Shown here: one piece after another, positions 15,994-24,984 of the stretch | How the letters are laid out: every line of letters begins with the position of its first letter | Numbering within the stretch: position 1 is the first letter of the stretch | Assembly (NCBI RefSeq): GCF_001969385.1 | Contig: NZ_CP014801.1 | Location: 1 to 64,000 of the forward strand | From: Salipiger profundus | GTDB lineage: Bacteria; Pseudomonadota; Alphaproteobacteria; Rhodobacterales; Rhodobacteraceae | DNA: 64,000 nucleotides | Direction: 5' to 3' | Notes under the pieces: generated by a model | Told to the model about the DNA's origin: nothing | Seen by the model: the letters and a program-made list of their open reading frames with translations, nothing else | Database searches by the model: none | Position numbers and translations under genes: made by a program

Positions 15994-17388
15994 TCAGAAG
16001 ATCTCCAGATCACGGTCGACCATCACGGTGACGCTGGCGCCCTGGTCGACATAGATGACGGGACCGATGGAGAGGTAGTCGCCGATCACGGAATCGGTGG
16101 CATCCGCCAGGTCGTCTCCCACATCCTGCAAGACCTCGGCGGTGGCCTCATCCTCGACCTGCGCCGACGCCGCGTTCGGCGCGGCCGAGATGATGGAGAT
16201 CAGCGCGGCGGAGCCGAAACGCTCGTCAAAGCGCGTGTCCACGAAGCCGGTGACGCCAGAGCGCCCGAGCTCATCGCCGCCGAAGGAACTGATCTGCACG
16301 GTCTGACTGTTGGGCAGGATGATCCGGTCCCAGGCGATGGTGACACGGCGCTGCGCGATCTCTAGGCGCGCGCGATAGCGCCCGATCAGGCGCGACCCGC
16401 GCGGGATCAGAAGCCGTGTGCCGTCATAGCTGAACACATCCTCCGAGATGATGGCGCGGGTCTGGCCGGGGAGAGCGCTGTCGAGCGCGGTCTCCATCAC
16501 GGCCTGGATCATCGTGCCCTGGATGACGGTGTTCGAGGGGTTGGCGATGACCTCGGCCTGCGTGACCGTGACCGGCAGCGCGCCGTTCAGCACGAAGTCT
16601 GTCACCTCGCCAAAGGTGCGCTCGGTGAGTTCTGTCTCACCTGCATTGGCGCCGCCTGTGCCGCCGAAAGCGATGACGGGCGAAGCGATCCGCCGTTCCT
16701 GGAACGCGCGCTCCTCCTCGGCCCGGCGCTTAAGCTCCGCCAGCCGCCGTGCCTCTTCCTCGCGCCGGAGCCGTTCCTCTTCGCGGGCGCGGAGCTCCTC
16801 GTCACTGGGTCCGAGCGGGGCGGGCGACGGCTTGTTGACCTCCAGGAGCGCAAGGTCCAGGTCCATGCGTAGTTGCTGGAGTTCGCGATCTCGGGCGGCG
16901 AGTTCTTCCCGGAACAGCGCCTGGGCGCTCTCGGACGCCGCCTGCAGTGCTGCGATCCGTGCGGTCAGCGCCTCGATCGCCTCGGCGGCTGCGCTGTCGC
17001 CCTCGACCACCGGTTGCGGCGCGTTTTTCAGCTCTTCGATTTGCGCCTGCAAGGCTTCGATCTGTGCCAGCAATTCGGCATTGGGCTCGGCCGGTTCGGT
17101 TTCGACGAGGACGATTTCCGGGTCGGGGGCGGGGGGCGGCACGAAGGGTTCGATCTCTCCGAAGCCGTCGCCCTCGAGCTGGAACTCGTCCGGTGTCGCC
17201 GTCGGCAGGGTGACTTCGGTTTCCGGCCGCGAGAACAGGTAGAGCACCACGCCGCCCACAAGGATGAGGCCCATCATCAGGAATGCGAGGAGCGGGGACC
17301 GCCGCCTCATGGATGCGCCCGGGCGTCGGTTGCCTTGCTCGAGGGCGGCCAGACGTTTCTCGAGATCGGGGTTCGGGCTGTCGGTCAT
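15994..17388 (-). CDS. virB10: VirB10 core-complex protein
   Basis: The start at 17388 forms an ATGA overlap with virB9; the frame is open further upstream without support. The 464-aa protein has a short cytoplasmic head, one membrane helix (LLAFLMMGLILVGGVVLYLF), a Pro/Glu-rich periplasmic linker with a long coiled coil (LLAQIEALQAQIEELKN onward, to RREEEARRLAELKRRAEEE), and the conserved C-terminal TrbI/VirB10 barrel (VIQGTMIQAVMETALDSALP, IISEDVFSYDGTRLLIPRGS). It spans both membranes and senses energy from the ATPases. The coiled-coil linker is longer than in Agrobacterium VirB10. Confidence 0.94.
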   Translation of the reverse strand: MTDSPNPDLEKRLAALEQGNRRPGASMRRRSPLLAFLMMGLILVGGVVLYLFSRPETEVTLPTATPDEFQLEGDGFGEIEPFVPPPAPDPEIVLVETEPAEPNAELLAQIEALQAQIEELKNAPQPVVEGDSAAAEAIEALTARIAALQAASESAQALFREELAARDRELQQLRMDLDLALLEVNKPSPAPLGPSDEELRAREEERLRREEEARRLAELKRRAEEERAFQERRIASPVIAFGGTGGANAGETELTERTFGEVTDFVLNGALPVTVTQAEVIANPSNTVIQGTMIQAVMETALDSALPGQTRAIISEDVFSYDGTRLLIPRGSRLIGRYRARLEIAQRRVTIAWDRIILPNSQTVQISSFGGDELGRSGVTGFVDTRFDERFGSAALISIISAAPNAASAQVEDEATAEVLQDVGDDLADATDSVIGDYLSIGPVIYVDQGASVTVMVDRDLEIF

Positions 17389-18080
17389 GAGGAGCCTCCC
17401 TGGGGCGGGGCCGCCTCGATGCAGACGACCTCCTCGCCCAGGCGCAGCACCCATTGGCGGCTGACACCGGAGACGCGGATCACGCCGTCCTCCACGGCAC
17501 CTGTGTTCACCGTGCGCTCGCGCCCACCCGCAAAGCGGAAGATGGCCGGAACCGGCGCGTTCCGGGGGAAGGCGAAATAGGTGAAAGTGCCGTCATCCCA
17601 GACCCGGGTCGGGGTGAACTCGGTCCGCGCGCTGGCCCCGTAGTTGTAGTTCGGGGCGGCCTGCGCGATGGCGTTCGCCGGGCGCCGGCTGTCCTCGGGG
17701 TACCGGAACTGGACCACGTAGAAAGTCGGGCTCGAGACCTCGGCGACGTTGAAATAATAGCTCCGCCGATTGGTGTAGACGGTCACATTGGTATGGACGC
17801 CGCGGGCGAGGGGTTTGATCGCGAAGGCGCGGCCGCCCGGCACGCCGTCGATCTCGAAGCCCTCCGTGTCGCCGGCGATGATCGAGCGGATGCTCTCGCC
17901 TGTCCCGAACTCGATGGTCGTGACATGGGTGAGAGAGACGCTGAGCCGGTAGACCTGGCCCTCCTGGTAGGTGGCGATCCGGACGCGGGCATCGTTCGGC
18001 CCGCCGCGCGGGATCGCCTCGGCAAGGGCGAGCTCGGTCGAGAACAGGACGGACAGGAGTGCTGTGAGGCAAATCTTCAA
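17385..18080 (-). CDS. virB9: VirB9 outer-membrane core protein
   Basis: The 231-aa protein carries a signal peptide (MKICLTALLSVLFSTELALA). Its N-terminal domain contains VRIATYQEGQVYRLSVSLTH, VTTIEFGTGESI, and the C-terminal domain has TRVWDDGTFTYFAFPRNAPV and VNTGAVEDGVIRVSGVSRQW, the standard VirB9/TrbG motifs. With VirB10 and the VirB7-like lipoprotein it builds the ring in the outer membrane. It overlaps virB10 by four bases, and its start lies just after the stop of virB8 at 18081. Confidence 0.93.
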   Translation of the reverse strand: MKICLTALLSVLFSTELALAEAIPRGGPNDARVRIATYQEGQVYRLSVSLTHVTTIEFGTGESIRSIIAGDTEGFEIDGVPGGRAFAIKPLARGVHTNVTVYTNRRSYYFNVAEVSSPTFYVVQFRYPEDSRRPANAIAQAAPNYNYGASARTEFTPTRVWDDGTFTYFAFPRNAPVPAIFRFAGGRERTVNTGAVEDGVIRVSGVSRQWVLRLGEEVVCIEAAPPQGGSS

Positions 18081-18755
18081 CTAGTTCTCCAATCTGTCCG
18101 AGCGGATCGAATATTCGACGACGGTGAAGCCGAACGGGTTGGTCCAGACCTCGTCGATGGTGCGACGCGTCTCGGGGCGGAACTCGAAGAGCAGCGTCGC
18201 GGTGAAGAGGCCCGCCTGCACGCCCTGGATCGAGGTCAGGCGTTTGCGCAGCCGCACGGTCGCCCGGTTGCCGCCGATCAGGTTGATGCTGAGGACCTCG
18301 ACGTCGAGGCGGGCGTTCGGCCCGTAGACCTTCGGCGGATAGTCCGCATTGGCCGAATTCCAGATCTGGCGCAGCGAGGCCCCGGCCGCGCGGTCCGACC
18401 GGCGCAAGACGCCGCGGATACGCAGATCGTTGTCGAGCTGGTTATAGATCTCGCGGTCGGTCACGTAACGGAAGACCTCCGCCTCGATGATCGCCCGGTT
18501 TTCGGTGACGGTGGTGGCGCCGACCGAGGCTTCAGGCAGGGCGAAGCCGGTCTCGGGATCGTAAGGCACGACGACGGGCGGCGGATCGACATCGAGGATC
18601 GCAACGGCCGCCGCGCTCAGACAGCCAAGGATACCGAAGACCATGCCGAGGAGGCCCAGGCGCTGCCAGAGCCGTTCCCGTCTCAGCGCGCCGTAAACCA
18701 GTTCCTCCTCGATGATGGCCGTTTCTTCGTCCAAAGCCTTCGCCTCATTCCGCAT
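18081..18755 (-). CDS. virB8: VirB8 inner-membrane assembly protein
   Basis: The 224-aa protein has a short cytoplasmic N-terminus, one membrane helix (LGLLGMVFGILGCLSAAAVA) and a periplasmic NTF2-like domain with VVVPYDPETGFALPEA, a conserved YVTDREIYN and the terminal EVWTNPFGFTVVEYSI motif typical of VirB8. It nucleates assembly of the channel by binding VirB9, VirB10 and VirB5. The ATG at 18755 overlaps the preceding virB5-like gene by 11 bases. Confidence 0.92.
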   Translation of the reverse strand: MRNEAKALDEETAIIEEELVYGALRRERLWQRLGLLGMVFGILGCLSAAAVAILDVDPPPVVVPYDPETGFALPEASVGATTVTENRAIIEAEVFRYVTDREIYNQLDNDLRIRGVLRRSDRAAGASLRQIWNSANADYPPKVYGPNARLDVEVLSINLIGGNRATVRLRKRLTSIQGVQAGLFTATLLFEFRPETRRTIDEVWTNPFGFTVVEYSIRSDRLEN

Positions 18756-19572
18756 TCAGTTCCGGGAGGGTGAACTCCATGAACCGCTGTTCCTCGGCGA
18801 TGGTCGCGGCATCGATGACGCCCCCCGTGCCGTCGCCGACGGTCTGGATCGCTTCGAGCTGCCACATGGCCACGAGCGCGATGGCCAGCTCGGCTGTCAC
18901 GCGGGTGTTGAGATCGACGCTCTCCTTCAGCTCGTCCATGTCGTCGATGAGGCCGACGAGGCGATCCACGCGTTCGAGGGACTGCCCGGCATCCTCGTAG
19001 CTGTTCTGCGCCGCCGCCGAGACCAGCGCGCCGGTCGTGGCCATGGTCGCAACGCGGCCGGCGCCGGGATTGCCGCTCCGGGCCATCTCCGAGAGCGTGT
19101 CCTCGTCGAAGCCGAGATCGGCAAGGACCCGGTCCATCTGGGTTTCGATCTCGTCGGCGCCGGATCCGGTGAGCCTGGAGAAGTCCCCGGTCTTGATCGC
19201 CTCGATGGTGGCCAAGATATCCCCGAATTCCTGATCGAGGAGGCCGTTCAGCTCGTCTTCCATCTGAGTGCGGATGATCTCCGGGAGTTCGGCAAGGCGC
19301 GTCAGCGCCTCATAGGTCCGCTGCAACTCCGCGAGCTGGTCCGTGAGTGTCGCGAGTTGCTCGCGGAGTTGGGTGAGCTGCTCGTTCTGAAGGATCTCGT
19401 CCTCGATCATCTGGCGGAGCTGCTGGATGTTCTGTGCGATGTTCTGGGTGTCGACGACCGGCACACCCTGGGCTTGGGCCGGGGTGATGGCCGAAACTGA
19501 CAGGCTGAGCGCCAGGGCGCCGGCAAGGGCCAGGGCGCGGAGCGTTTCTGCCGTGGCAAATCTGCGGGGCAT
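18745..19572 (-). CDS. virB5: VirB5-like pilus-associated protein
   Basis: The ATG at 19572 shares one base with the stop of the upstream gene (TGATG). The 275-aa exported protein has a signal peptide ending AQA and a mature N-terminus QGVPVVDTQNIAQNIQQLRQ, followed by long helices and a coiled coil (LREQLATLTDQLAELQRTYE). This is the VirB5/TrbJ type of minor pilin. It ends RFMEFTLPELNAE. Both its mature N-terminus and its C-terminus are echoed by the transglycosylase gene just upstream, as described in the findings. Confidence 0.85.
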   Translation of the reverse strand: MPRRFATAETLRALALAGALALSLSVSAITPAQAQGVPVVDTQNIAQNIQQLRQMIEDEILQNEQLTQLREQLATLTDQLAELQRTYEALTRLAELPEIIRTQMEDELNGLLDQEFGDILATIEAIKTGDFSRLTGSGADEIETQMDRVLADLGFDEDTLSEMARSGNPGAGRVATMATTGALVSAAAQNSYEDAGQSLERVDRLVGLIDDMDELKESVDLNTRVTAELAIALVAMWQLEAIQTVGDGTGGVIDAATIAEEQRFMEFTLPELNAE

Positions 19573-20729
19573 CAATCCAGGTCCTCCAATGTGAATTCCA
19601 TGTACTCGTTCTCGGCCAGGCGTGCCGCGGCCTGGGCCAGCTGGGCGGCGCTCAGCGGCCGGGTCCGTGCGGCCTTGAGGCGAATGCGCGCGGCCATGAG
19701 GCGGACCAGCTCGGCGCGGGCATAGGTGTTGAGCGCCATGCTCTCCTGGATGTCCCGGGTCGTGCCGATCCGGGTGACGATGTCCTGGATGCGCAGTGCC
19801 GCCTGCCGGATCGCGGCGGGGGAGTTGTTGCCGTAGAAGGCCGCGCCGTGACCGGCGAGCGAGAGCTGCGCATTGGCGAGGAGCGCCGGATCGATCGTGC
19901 CGAGCGCCTCGATGCCCCCGATCCGGGCGAGGTAGAGGTTGTAGCGTTCGGGGATGACCCTGACGTAGTGCCGGGTTTCCTTGAAGGGAGGCACGCCGCC
20001 GTATTCGAACACCCGGCCCGGGCCCGCGTTATAGGCCGCGAGCGCGTTGATGATATTGCCATCGAAGGTGGCGAGCTGCGCCGCGAGGTAGCGCGCGCCG
20101 CCCGTCACCTGCAGATAGGGGCTATCGTAATATTCCGGATTGATCCCGAGATCGCTGGCCGTGCCCGGCATGATCTGGGTGAGGCCGAAGGCCCCGACCG
20201 GAGAGCGCGCGCCGATGGAGAACCGGCTCTCCTGCCAGATCAGCGCCTGCAGGAGCGCGCGCCACTGCACCACTGACAGACCCGCGCGCCCGACGCCGGC
20301 GAGGCCCGAGGTCTCCCGGGCGACCCGTATGATCAGCTGTTCGATGTTCTCCGCCGCATCCCCGAACATGCGCGCACCGCCCGGATTGGGATCGACATCG
20401 CCGGAGCCGTAGACCGCCTCTGCGGATCGGTCGGCGTCGCCGCTGCCGGCCTCCAGGTCAGAGACCATGCCCGTTACCTGCCCGCCGCCGAAGCTGGTCT
20501 GGGCGTCGAGGATGTCGCGCAGAACCGCGAGTTGCTCCTGCTCGATCGTGGTCAGCAGTTCCTTCACCGCCAGTTTGTCGCGCTGCCGGGCGAGGTCGGC
20601 GTCCCGGTCGCCGGTCTCGACGATGTCGCGCGCGGTCAGACCGGAATCGTTGACAGGCACGCCCTGGGCGAGCGCGGCTGCCGGCAGGAGAGCCGCCAGG
20701 AGGATATGGGCAGTCCTAGACCTCAACAC
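19572..20729 (-). CDS. Lytic transglycosylase embedded in a VirB5-like protein
   Basis: The GTG at 20729, preceded by GGAAGACG, is preferred; an ATG at 20780 would overlap the lipoprotein gene further. The 385-aa product has a signal peptide, then QGVPVNDSGLTARDIVETGD and a helical stretch. Next comes a goose-lysozyme/SLT domain with the catalytic Glu in LIWQESRFSIGARSPVGAFG, then LTQIMPGTASDLGINP, and [21 protein letters not shown] VirB5-like helical tail follows, ending YMEFTLEDLD. It should cut peptidoglycan to let the channel through. A second, simpler transglycosylase lies at the operon head, so this one may have a structural role as well. Confidence 0.85.
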   Translation of the reverse strand: MLRSRTAHILLAALLPAAALAQGVPVNDSGLTARDIVETGDRDADLARQRDKLAVKELLTTIEQEQLAVLRDILDAQTSFGGGQVTGMVSDLEAGSGDADRSAEAVYGSGDVDPNPGGARMFGDAAENIEQLIIRVARETSGLAGVGRAGLSVVQWRALLQALIWQESRFSIGARSPVGAFGLTQIMPGTASDLGINPEYYDSPYLQVTGGARYLAAQLATFDGNIINALAAYNAGPGRVFEYGGVPPFKETRHYVRVIPERYNLYLARIGGIEALGTIDPALLANAQLSLAGHGAAFYGNNSPAAIRQAALRIQDIVTRIGTTRDIQESMALNTYARAELVRLMAARIRLKAARTRPLSAAQLAQAAARLAENEYMEFTLEDLD

Positions 20730-20883
20730 CGTCTTCCGGGTTTCCGATGGGGATGAAGACGCAATCGGGCTCGGCCTCATCGAGCGAGGCGCGGAAGGCG
20801 AAGCAATTGGCCTGTGGCTCGCGGTAGTGCGCGCAGGAGGCCAATGCGCCGAATGCGGCGAACAGGGCGAGAATGCGGATCAT
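20716..20883 (-). CDS. virB7: VirB7-like lipoprotein (55 aa)
   Basis: This short gene lies between virB4 and the transglycosylase. The ATG at 20883 overlaps the virB4 stop (ATGA), and the TAG at 20716-20718 lies inside the start region of the next gene. The product starts MIRILALFAAFGALASCAHY, a lipoprotein signal with lipobox LASC, and continues REPQANCFAFRASLD to end NPEDGVEV. Small lipoproteins of this kind stabilise VirB9 at the outer membrane. Size, position and lipobox support the call; sequence conservation of VirB7 is low in general. Confidence 0.82.
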   Translation of the reverse strand: MIRILALFAAFGALASCAHYREPQANCFAFRASLDEAEPDCVFIPIGNPEDGVEV

Positions 20884-23243
20884 GAGAGCCTCCAGAAATC
20901 GGGTCGGCTGCGGTAGTCGGCCCCGACGAGGGCCTCGCCCTTCTCCATGCCGCCGAGGATGGTGAGGAGGGGGCCGAGCGCCGAGAGGTCGGCGTCGACG
21001 ACGACCGATCTGCTATCGTCGCGGATGAGCGCGAGACGGCTGTCGCTGCCGGTGTTCAAAAGCACGTCGAGCTCCTTCTCGAAGAGGTTGAGCATCGCGT
21101 AATCCGATGCATGGGCCCGGATGTTGGGGAGCAGGATCTGCGTCGGCACCGCCTCGATGATGGTCTTGCCGGTCCGCGTGCGCTCTAACTGGCTCGCGTA
21201 TTGCGTCATCATCACCGCGACCGTGTTCTGTTTCCGGGCAGTCACCAGCCAGTTCGACAGACGCTCGGCAAAGTATGGGTTGTCGAGCGCCTTCCAGGCC
21301 TCGTCGATGACGATGATCGTGGGCCGCCGCTCCTCTATCTCGCGCTCGATCCGGCGGAAGAGGTAGGAGAGGACCGCCATGCGTTCCCTCTCGCTCTCGC
21401 TGTCGAGGATGCCGGTCAGGTCGAAGCCCACGACATCGCCCTCGAGCGAGAACGTATCTTCGAGGCTCTGGCCGAAGATCCAGCCGTAGCGACCGTCTTC
21501 GGTCCATTCGAGCAGACGCTGATGCAGATCGCCGCTGTCATCGGTCGAGACGAAGAGTGAGGCGAAGTCCCGCCAGTTCCGCAAGGCGGGATCGGTGGCG
21601 GTGGCGTTCTGACGGACGACCTCCTGGATGCGGTTCGTCTGGGCCGGGGTGAGGGGCTTGTCCGGGCGATAGAGGAGCGAGGCGAGCCAATCCGAGAGCC
21701 AGGCCGTCCCGCGCTCATCGATCTCGGTCCAGAGCGGGTTGAGGCCCGTCGCCTGTCCCGCCTTGATCGACGCGTAGCGCCCCCCATTAGCACGGACGGC
21801 CATTTCCATGCCGAGCCGGTAGTCAAAGACGAAGATGCGGGCGCCGACGCGCCGGGCTTGCGTCATCAGAAAGGCCGAGAGGACGGACTTGCCGGAGCCG
21901 GGCCGGCCCAGGATCAGGGTGTGGCCGCTGGTGGGTTCTTTTTCCGGCGATCCCTGCTCGTGGTAGGAGAAGCGGTAGGCGCTCTGTTCCGGGGTCGGGA
22001 AGAGCGTGATCTCCTGGCCCCAGGGCAGCTGATGTTTTTCCTTGCCGAGCTGGGTGCGATGCAGTGCTGCGAAATCCGCGAAATTGCGGTTGGTGACCGC
22101 ACTGGCGCGGACGCGCTTTGGCTGGTTGCCCGGATGCTGGCTGAAGTAATGCGATTTGGCCGCCATGCGCTCGCCGATCATCTTCACGCCCTCGGCCGCG
22201 GCGGCGTTGACGATCTCGGCCCCGAGGGACTGGAGCTCGTCAAGACTGTCGCAAAAGACCGTCACCACCATGTGGTGCTCGCCGAAGCTCTGGCGTTTGG
22301 CTTCGAGGTCGTCATGCGCGATGTCGAGCGCTTCGAGGAGCGAGAGCGCGGCATCCTGGGAGGCCTGCATCTGACGCTTCTGCCGCTTGATCCGGCCCGC
22401 CATCAGGTTGGAATTGATCGGTGTGAAGGAGTGCGTGACGATCATGTCGACGGGCAGGTTCAGCATGTCGAACATGGTGCAGGTCGTAGCCTCTGCATAT
22501 TCGCCGATGGTGAAGCTCTTGCCGAACCGGTGACCGACCACACCACCCGACAGCTCGAAATGATCCTCGAGAAAGGTCACGCGGGTGTTGGCGACGTTGG
22601 TGGCGAGGAACCCGTAGCGCCCCGCCGGATAGAGCGGCAGCTCACGGCCGGTGTTGAGCGCGCCGAGGAACCCGACCAACTCGCCAGAGGCCGCCGACAG
22701 GATACGGGGCTTGAGTTCCGCCAGGCCGGAGGTGAAGACCCCGACCGCCTCCCTGAGACGCCGGACCCGCTTCGCCGTCTCCTCCTTGAACCGCTCCGGG
22801 GCGGAACGATTCACGAAGCCGAGAAAACTCCTCGGCGGCGGGCGGTGGATGACGGTCAGCGTCAGGGTCTTGTCCCGAAGACCTGCCGTGGCGAGCTTTG
22901 CGCGCCAGGCCTCATCCACGGCGTGAGCGAAGCCGTCGCCCTGGACCGGGAGCAGGTCCGGCGTGATCGACTTCGAGACCTTGTGCACGTAGTAGCTGAA
23001 CTCTGGCCCGAGCTGCGCGATGATCCGGGCAAAGAGCGCCGTCACCTTGTCGAGATAGGCGTCGTCCGTGGTGTAGCTGTTCACGCCGCCGAGGCGGATA
23101 CACTGGAAGATCTCGTTGACCCGGGTTCGGACCGTCTGGTCATTGACCAGGCTGACATAGGGCAACATATGTGCGAGGCGTTTCTCGCGCTGATACCAGT
23201 CGGGCATGAGGGTGCGTTCATCCATGGTCTCATCACGGGGCAT
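20880..23243 (-). CDS. virB4: VirB4 ATPase
   Basis: The ATG at 23243, preceded by GGGGGTGA, gives a 787-aa protein. The N-terminal domain includes PYVSLVNDQTVRTRVNEIFQ. The motor domain has HTLILGRPGSGKSVLSAFLM (Walker A), PTIIVIDEAWKALDNPYFAE (Walker B), and VAVMMTQYASQLERT. VirB4 is the largest energy source of the channel, driving pilus assembly and substrate passage at the inner membrane. It overlaps virB3 by 11 bases. Length and motifs are normal. Confidence 0.94.
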   Translation of the reverse strand: MPRDETMDERTLMPDWYQREKRLAHMLPYVSLVNDQTVRTRVNEIFQCIRLGGVNSYTTDDAYLDKVTALFARIIAQLGPEFSYYVHKVSKSITPDLLPVQGDGFAHAVDEAWRAKLATAGLRDKTLTLTVIHRPPPRSFLGFVNRSAPERFKEETAKRVRRLREAVGVFTSGLAELKPRILSAASGELVGFLGALNTGRELPLYPAGRYGFLATNVANTRVTFLEDHFELSGGVVGHRFGKSFTIGEYAEATTCTMFDMLNLPVDMIVTHSFTPINSNLMAGRIKRQKRQMQASQDAALSLLEALDIAHDDLEAKRQSFGEHHMVVTVFCDSLDELQSLGAEIVNAAAAEGVKMIGERMAAKSHYFSQHPGNQPKRVRASAVTNRNFADFAALHRTQLGKEKHQLPWGQEITLFPTPEQSAYRFSYHEQGSPEKEPTSGHTLILGRPGSGKSVLSAFLMTQARRVGARIFVFDYRLGMEMAVRANGGRYASIKAGQATGLNPLWTEIDERGTAWLSDWLASLLYRPDKPLTPAQTNRIQEVVRQNATATDPALRNWRDFASLFVSTDDSGDLHQRLLEWTEDGRYGWIFGQSLEDTFSLEGDVVGFDLTGILDSESERERMAVLSYLFRRIEREIEERRPTIIVIDEAWKALDNPYFAERLSNWLVTARKQNTVAVMMTQYASQLERTRTGKTIIEAVPTQILLPNIRAHASDYAMLNLFEKELDVLLNTGSDSRLALIRDDSRSVVVDADLSALGPLLTILGGMEKGEALVGADYRSRPDFWRLS

Positions 23244-23511
23244 AACTGTCACCCCCGTGAATGGTCCGGTTCCGCGTTGGCGGTGTTTCCTGCAGCGATG
23301 TCATCATCACGTCGATGAAACGCGGATCCCAGTCCGCCGCCTTCCAGAGCACCGGATAGAGCACCGCCGCCACCGCCAGCACCACCATGTGCTGCACCCA
23401 GACGAAGAGCAGCACCGAGCCGAAGAGCCAGACCATAGCATACATGATCGGCAGGCCGAGGAGCTTCGGCGGGCGGACAAGGCCCAGGAAGAGGGGGGAT
23501 CGCTCTGCCAC
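23233..23511 (-). CDS. virB3: VirB3 inner-membrane protein
   Basis: The 92-aa protein starts at a GTG and has the VirB3 pattern: a short cytoplasmic lead (PLFLGLVRPPKLLGLPI) and two adjacent membrane segments (MYAMVWLFGSVLLFVWVQHM, VVLAVAAVLYPVLWKAADWD). VirB3 works with VirB4 and the pilin. It lies between virB2 and virB4, its usual place. Confidence 0.9.
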   Translation of the reverse strand: MAERSPLFLGLVRPPKLLGLPIMYAMVWLFGSVLLFVWVQHMVVLAVAAVLYPVLWKAADWDPRFIDVMMTSLQETPPTRNRTIHGGDSYAP

Positions 23512-23523
23512 GTTGCCGACCCT

Positions 23524-23823
23524 TTACGGCGTACCACCACCAAAGACGGCGGCAACGATCGTCGGCGCGGCGGCAACGCCCGCGATGCCCACCAGCACCC
23601 AGAGCGCCTGGCGCAGGTCGATGATGTTGAAGAACCAGCTCAGGAAGACGCCCAGAACGGCGAGCGTGGCGATGACCACGCCCAAAGGTCCGGTCAACGC
23701 GTCGACGATCCCCTGCAACAGGCTCTGGATCGGCGAGAGGTCGATGCTTTGTGCGAGCGCCGGTTCGGCGAGGACGAAAAGGAATGTGGCAAGCGCGCCA
23801 AGGGTTGCGATGGGGTTTTTCAT
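23524..23823 (-). CDS. virB2: VirB2 major pilin
   Basis: The ATG at 23823 gives a 99-aa pre-pilin with a long signal peptide (IATLGALATFLFVLAEPALA), then QSIDLSPIQSLLQGIVDALT and two hydrophobic helices (GVVIATLAVLGVFLSWFFNI, ALWVLVGIAGVAAAPTIVAA) joined by a short polar loop. This is the standard VirB2/TrbC pilin architecture. It ends FGGGTP. The frame is open far upstream, but only this start gives a signal peptide. Confidence 0.9.
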   Translation of the reverse strand: MKNPIATLGALATFLFVLAEPALAQSIDLSPIQSLLQGIVDALTGPLGVVIATLAVLGVFLSWFFNIIDLRQALWVLVGIAGVAAAPTIVAAVFGGGTP

Positions 23824-23828
23824 AACAT

Positions 23829-24563
23829 CTATCCTTCCAGCCGGGTGAAGACGGCCAGCACCCGCTGGACGTGGAATTGGGTTTCCTGAAACGGGGGAAT
23901 GCCGCCGTGGTCTCGCACGGCGTCGGGGCCGGCATTGTAGGCGGCCAGCGCGAGGCGTATGTCGCCGAACTCGGACAGCATCAGCGCGAGATAACGGGCC
24001 GATCCGTCGAGGTTCTGCCGCCAATCATGAGGATCGACCCCGAGCGCACGGGCGGTGTCTGGCATGAGCTGCCCGAGCCCGATGGCCCCGGCATGGGAGA
24101 CGGCGCGCGGATCGTAGGCGCTCTCGATCTCGATATTGGCGCGATAGAGGTTCAGCCAGTCCGTGACGGTGATGTCAGCCGCGCGAAGACCGGGGTGGCC
24201 GGCATAGCGCAGCCCGGTGTCCTGGATCGCCGCGAGGATGTCCGGACGAGGCGCAGAGGCATTCGGCGCGATAGCCGCGACCCGCAACTGATCGTCCTCT
24301 GCAGCATTTTTGTCCTCACCAAAGATGCGCAGCCCGTCCGAAGTGGAACCTTGCCCCATCCCGTCGTTGTAGGTGCGGGCAAAGCTTGACTGCGCGGCCG
24401 ACGGGGAGAGCGAACCGTCGCCTCCCATCACCAGCACCATTTCGGCTGACGCCGGAAAGCTCAGGACGGCAAAAAGAAGGGCGCTAACCCCGGCTGGCAG
24501 CGATCTCCTCGCCGGACAGTTTCTGGACCGTCCGCTTGCCTTCCTCGAGCGGGATGTCGGCAT
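23829..24563 (-). CDS. virB1: VirB1-type lytic transglycosylase
   Basis: The frame is open well upstream; an ATG at 24563 gives a basic lead and a signal peptide ([16 protein letters not shown]). A CTG at 24500 preceded by AGGAGA would give a shorter one, so the start is uncertain. The mature protein has an SLT domain: catalytic Glu in [20 protein letters not shown], then [40 protein letters not shown]. It would open the cell wall for the pilus and channel. The gene overlaps the upstream one and lies five bases before virB2, the usual virB1 position. Confidence 0.88.
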   Translation of the reverse strand: MPTSRSRKASGRSRNCPARRSLPAGVSALLFAVLSFPASAEMVLVMGGDGSLSPSAAQSSFARTYNDGMGQGSTSDGLRIFGEDKNAAEDDQLRVAAIAPNASAPRPDILAAIQDTGLRYAGHPGLRAADITVTDWLNLYRANIEIESAYDPRAVSHAGAIGLGQLMPDTARALGVDPHDWRQNLDGSARYLALMLSEFGDIRLALAAYNAGPDAVRDHGGIPPFQETQFHVQRVLAVFTRLEG

Positions 24564-24861
24564 GGGAGAAGCCGATGCCCTGCAGGAAGGAGATGACGCC
24601 GGTGACGGTTCTGATCTCGCGGATCTTGATGTCGTTACGCGAGGTGCGGGTCCGGGCGGTGACGAGGAGTTTCTCGACGCCTTCGTCGCTGACAGCGCGC
24701 AGAATCCAGACTCCGTGCCAGTTGGGGCCCTTCTTGAAGGCGTCCTCCTTGCAGACAACTTCGACGCGATAGCCGCTGGCGACCAGATCGCGGAATCTGG
24801 GTTCGGTGACCACATTCGGGGCTTCTTTTTCTAGGTCCATCACCCGGATCATGTTCTCCAT
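24484..24861 (-). CDS. First gene of the virB operon, hypothetical
   Basis: The protein of about 125 aa has no signal peptide. It contains [40 protein letters not shown] and [20 protein letters not shown], a mixed alpha/beta pattern that I cannot assign to a family. Starts at 24861, 24852 and 24840 are possible; none has a convincing ribosome binding site. Its place before virB1 and its overlap with it suggest a cytoplasmic accessory or regulatory role in the secretion system. Confidence 0.65.
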   Translation of the reverse strand: MENMIRVMDLEKEAPNVVTEPRFRDLVASGYRVEVVCKEDAFKKGPNWHGVWILRAVSDEGVEKLLVTARTRTSRNDIKIREIRTVTGVISFLQGIGFSHADIPLEEGKRTVQKLSGEEIAASRG

Positions 24862-24984
24862 AAAGGCGAATGACCGGGCCAAAGATGTTGAAGCCCAGAC
24901 ATACAATGATATAGCTTTGACGCACAAGATATATTATCAGCGCGACAAGCGGATTCTCGCTCACGCACTGGATAGACCGGGCGC

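Noticed and set aside
21858..23318. A 486-codon frame antisense to virB4
   Set aside because: Walker motifs and operon overlaps place the real gene on the minus strand. The plus frame has no domain.
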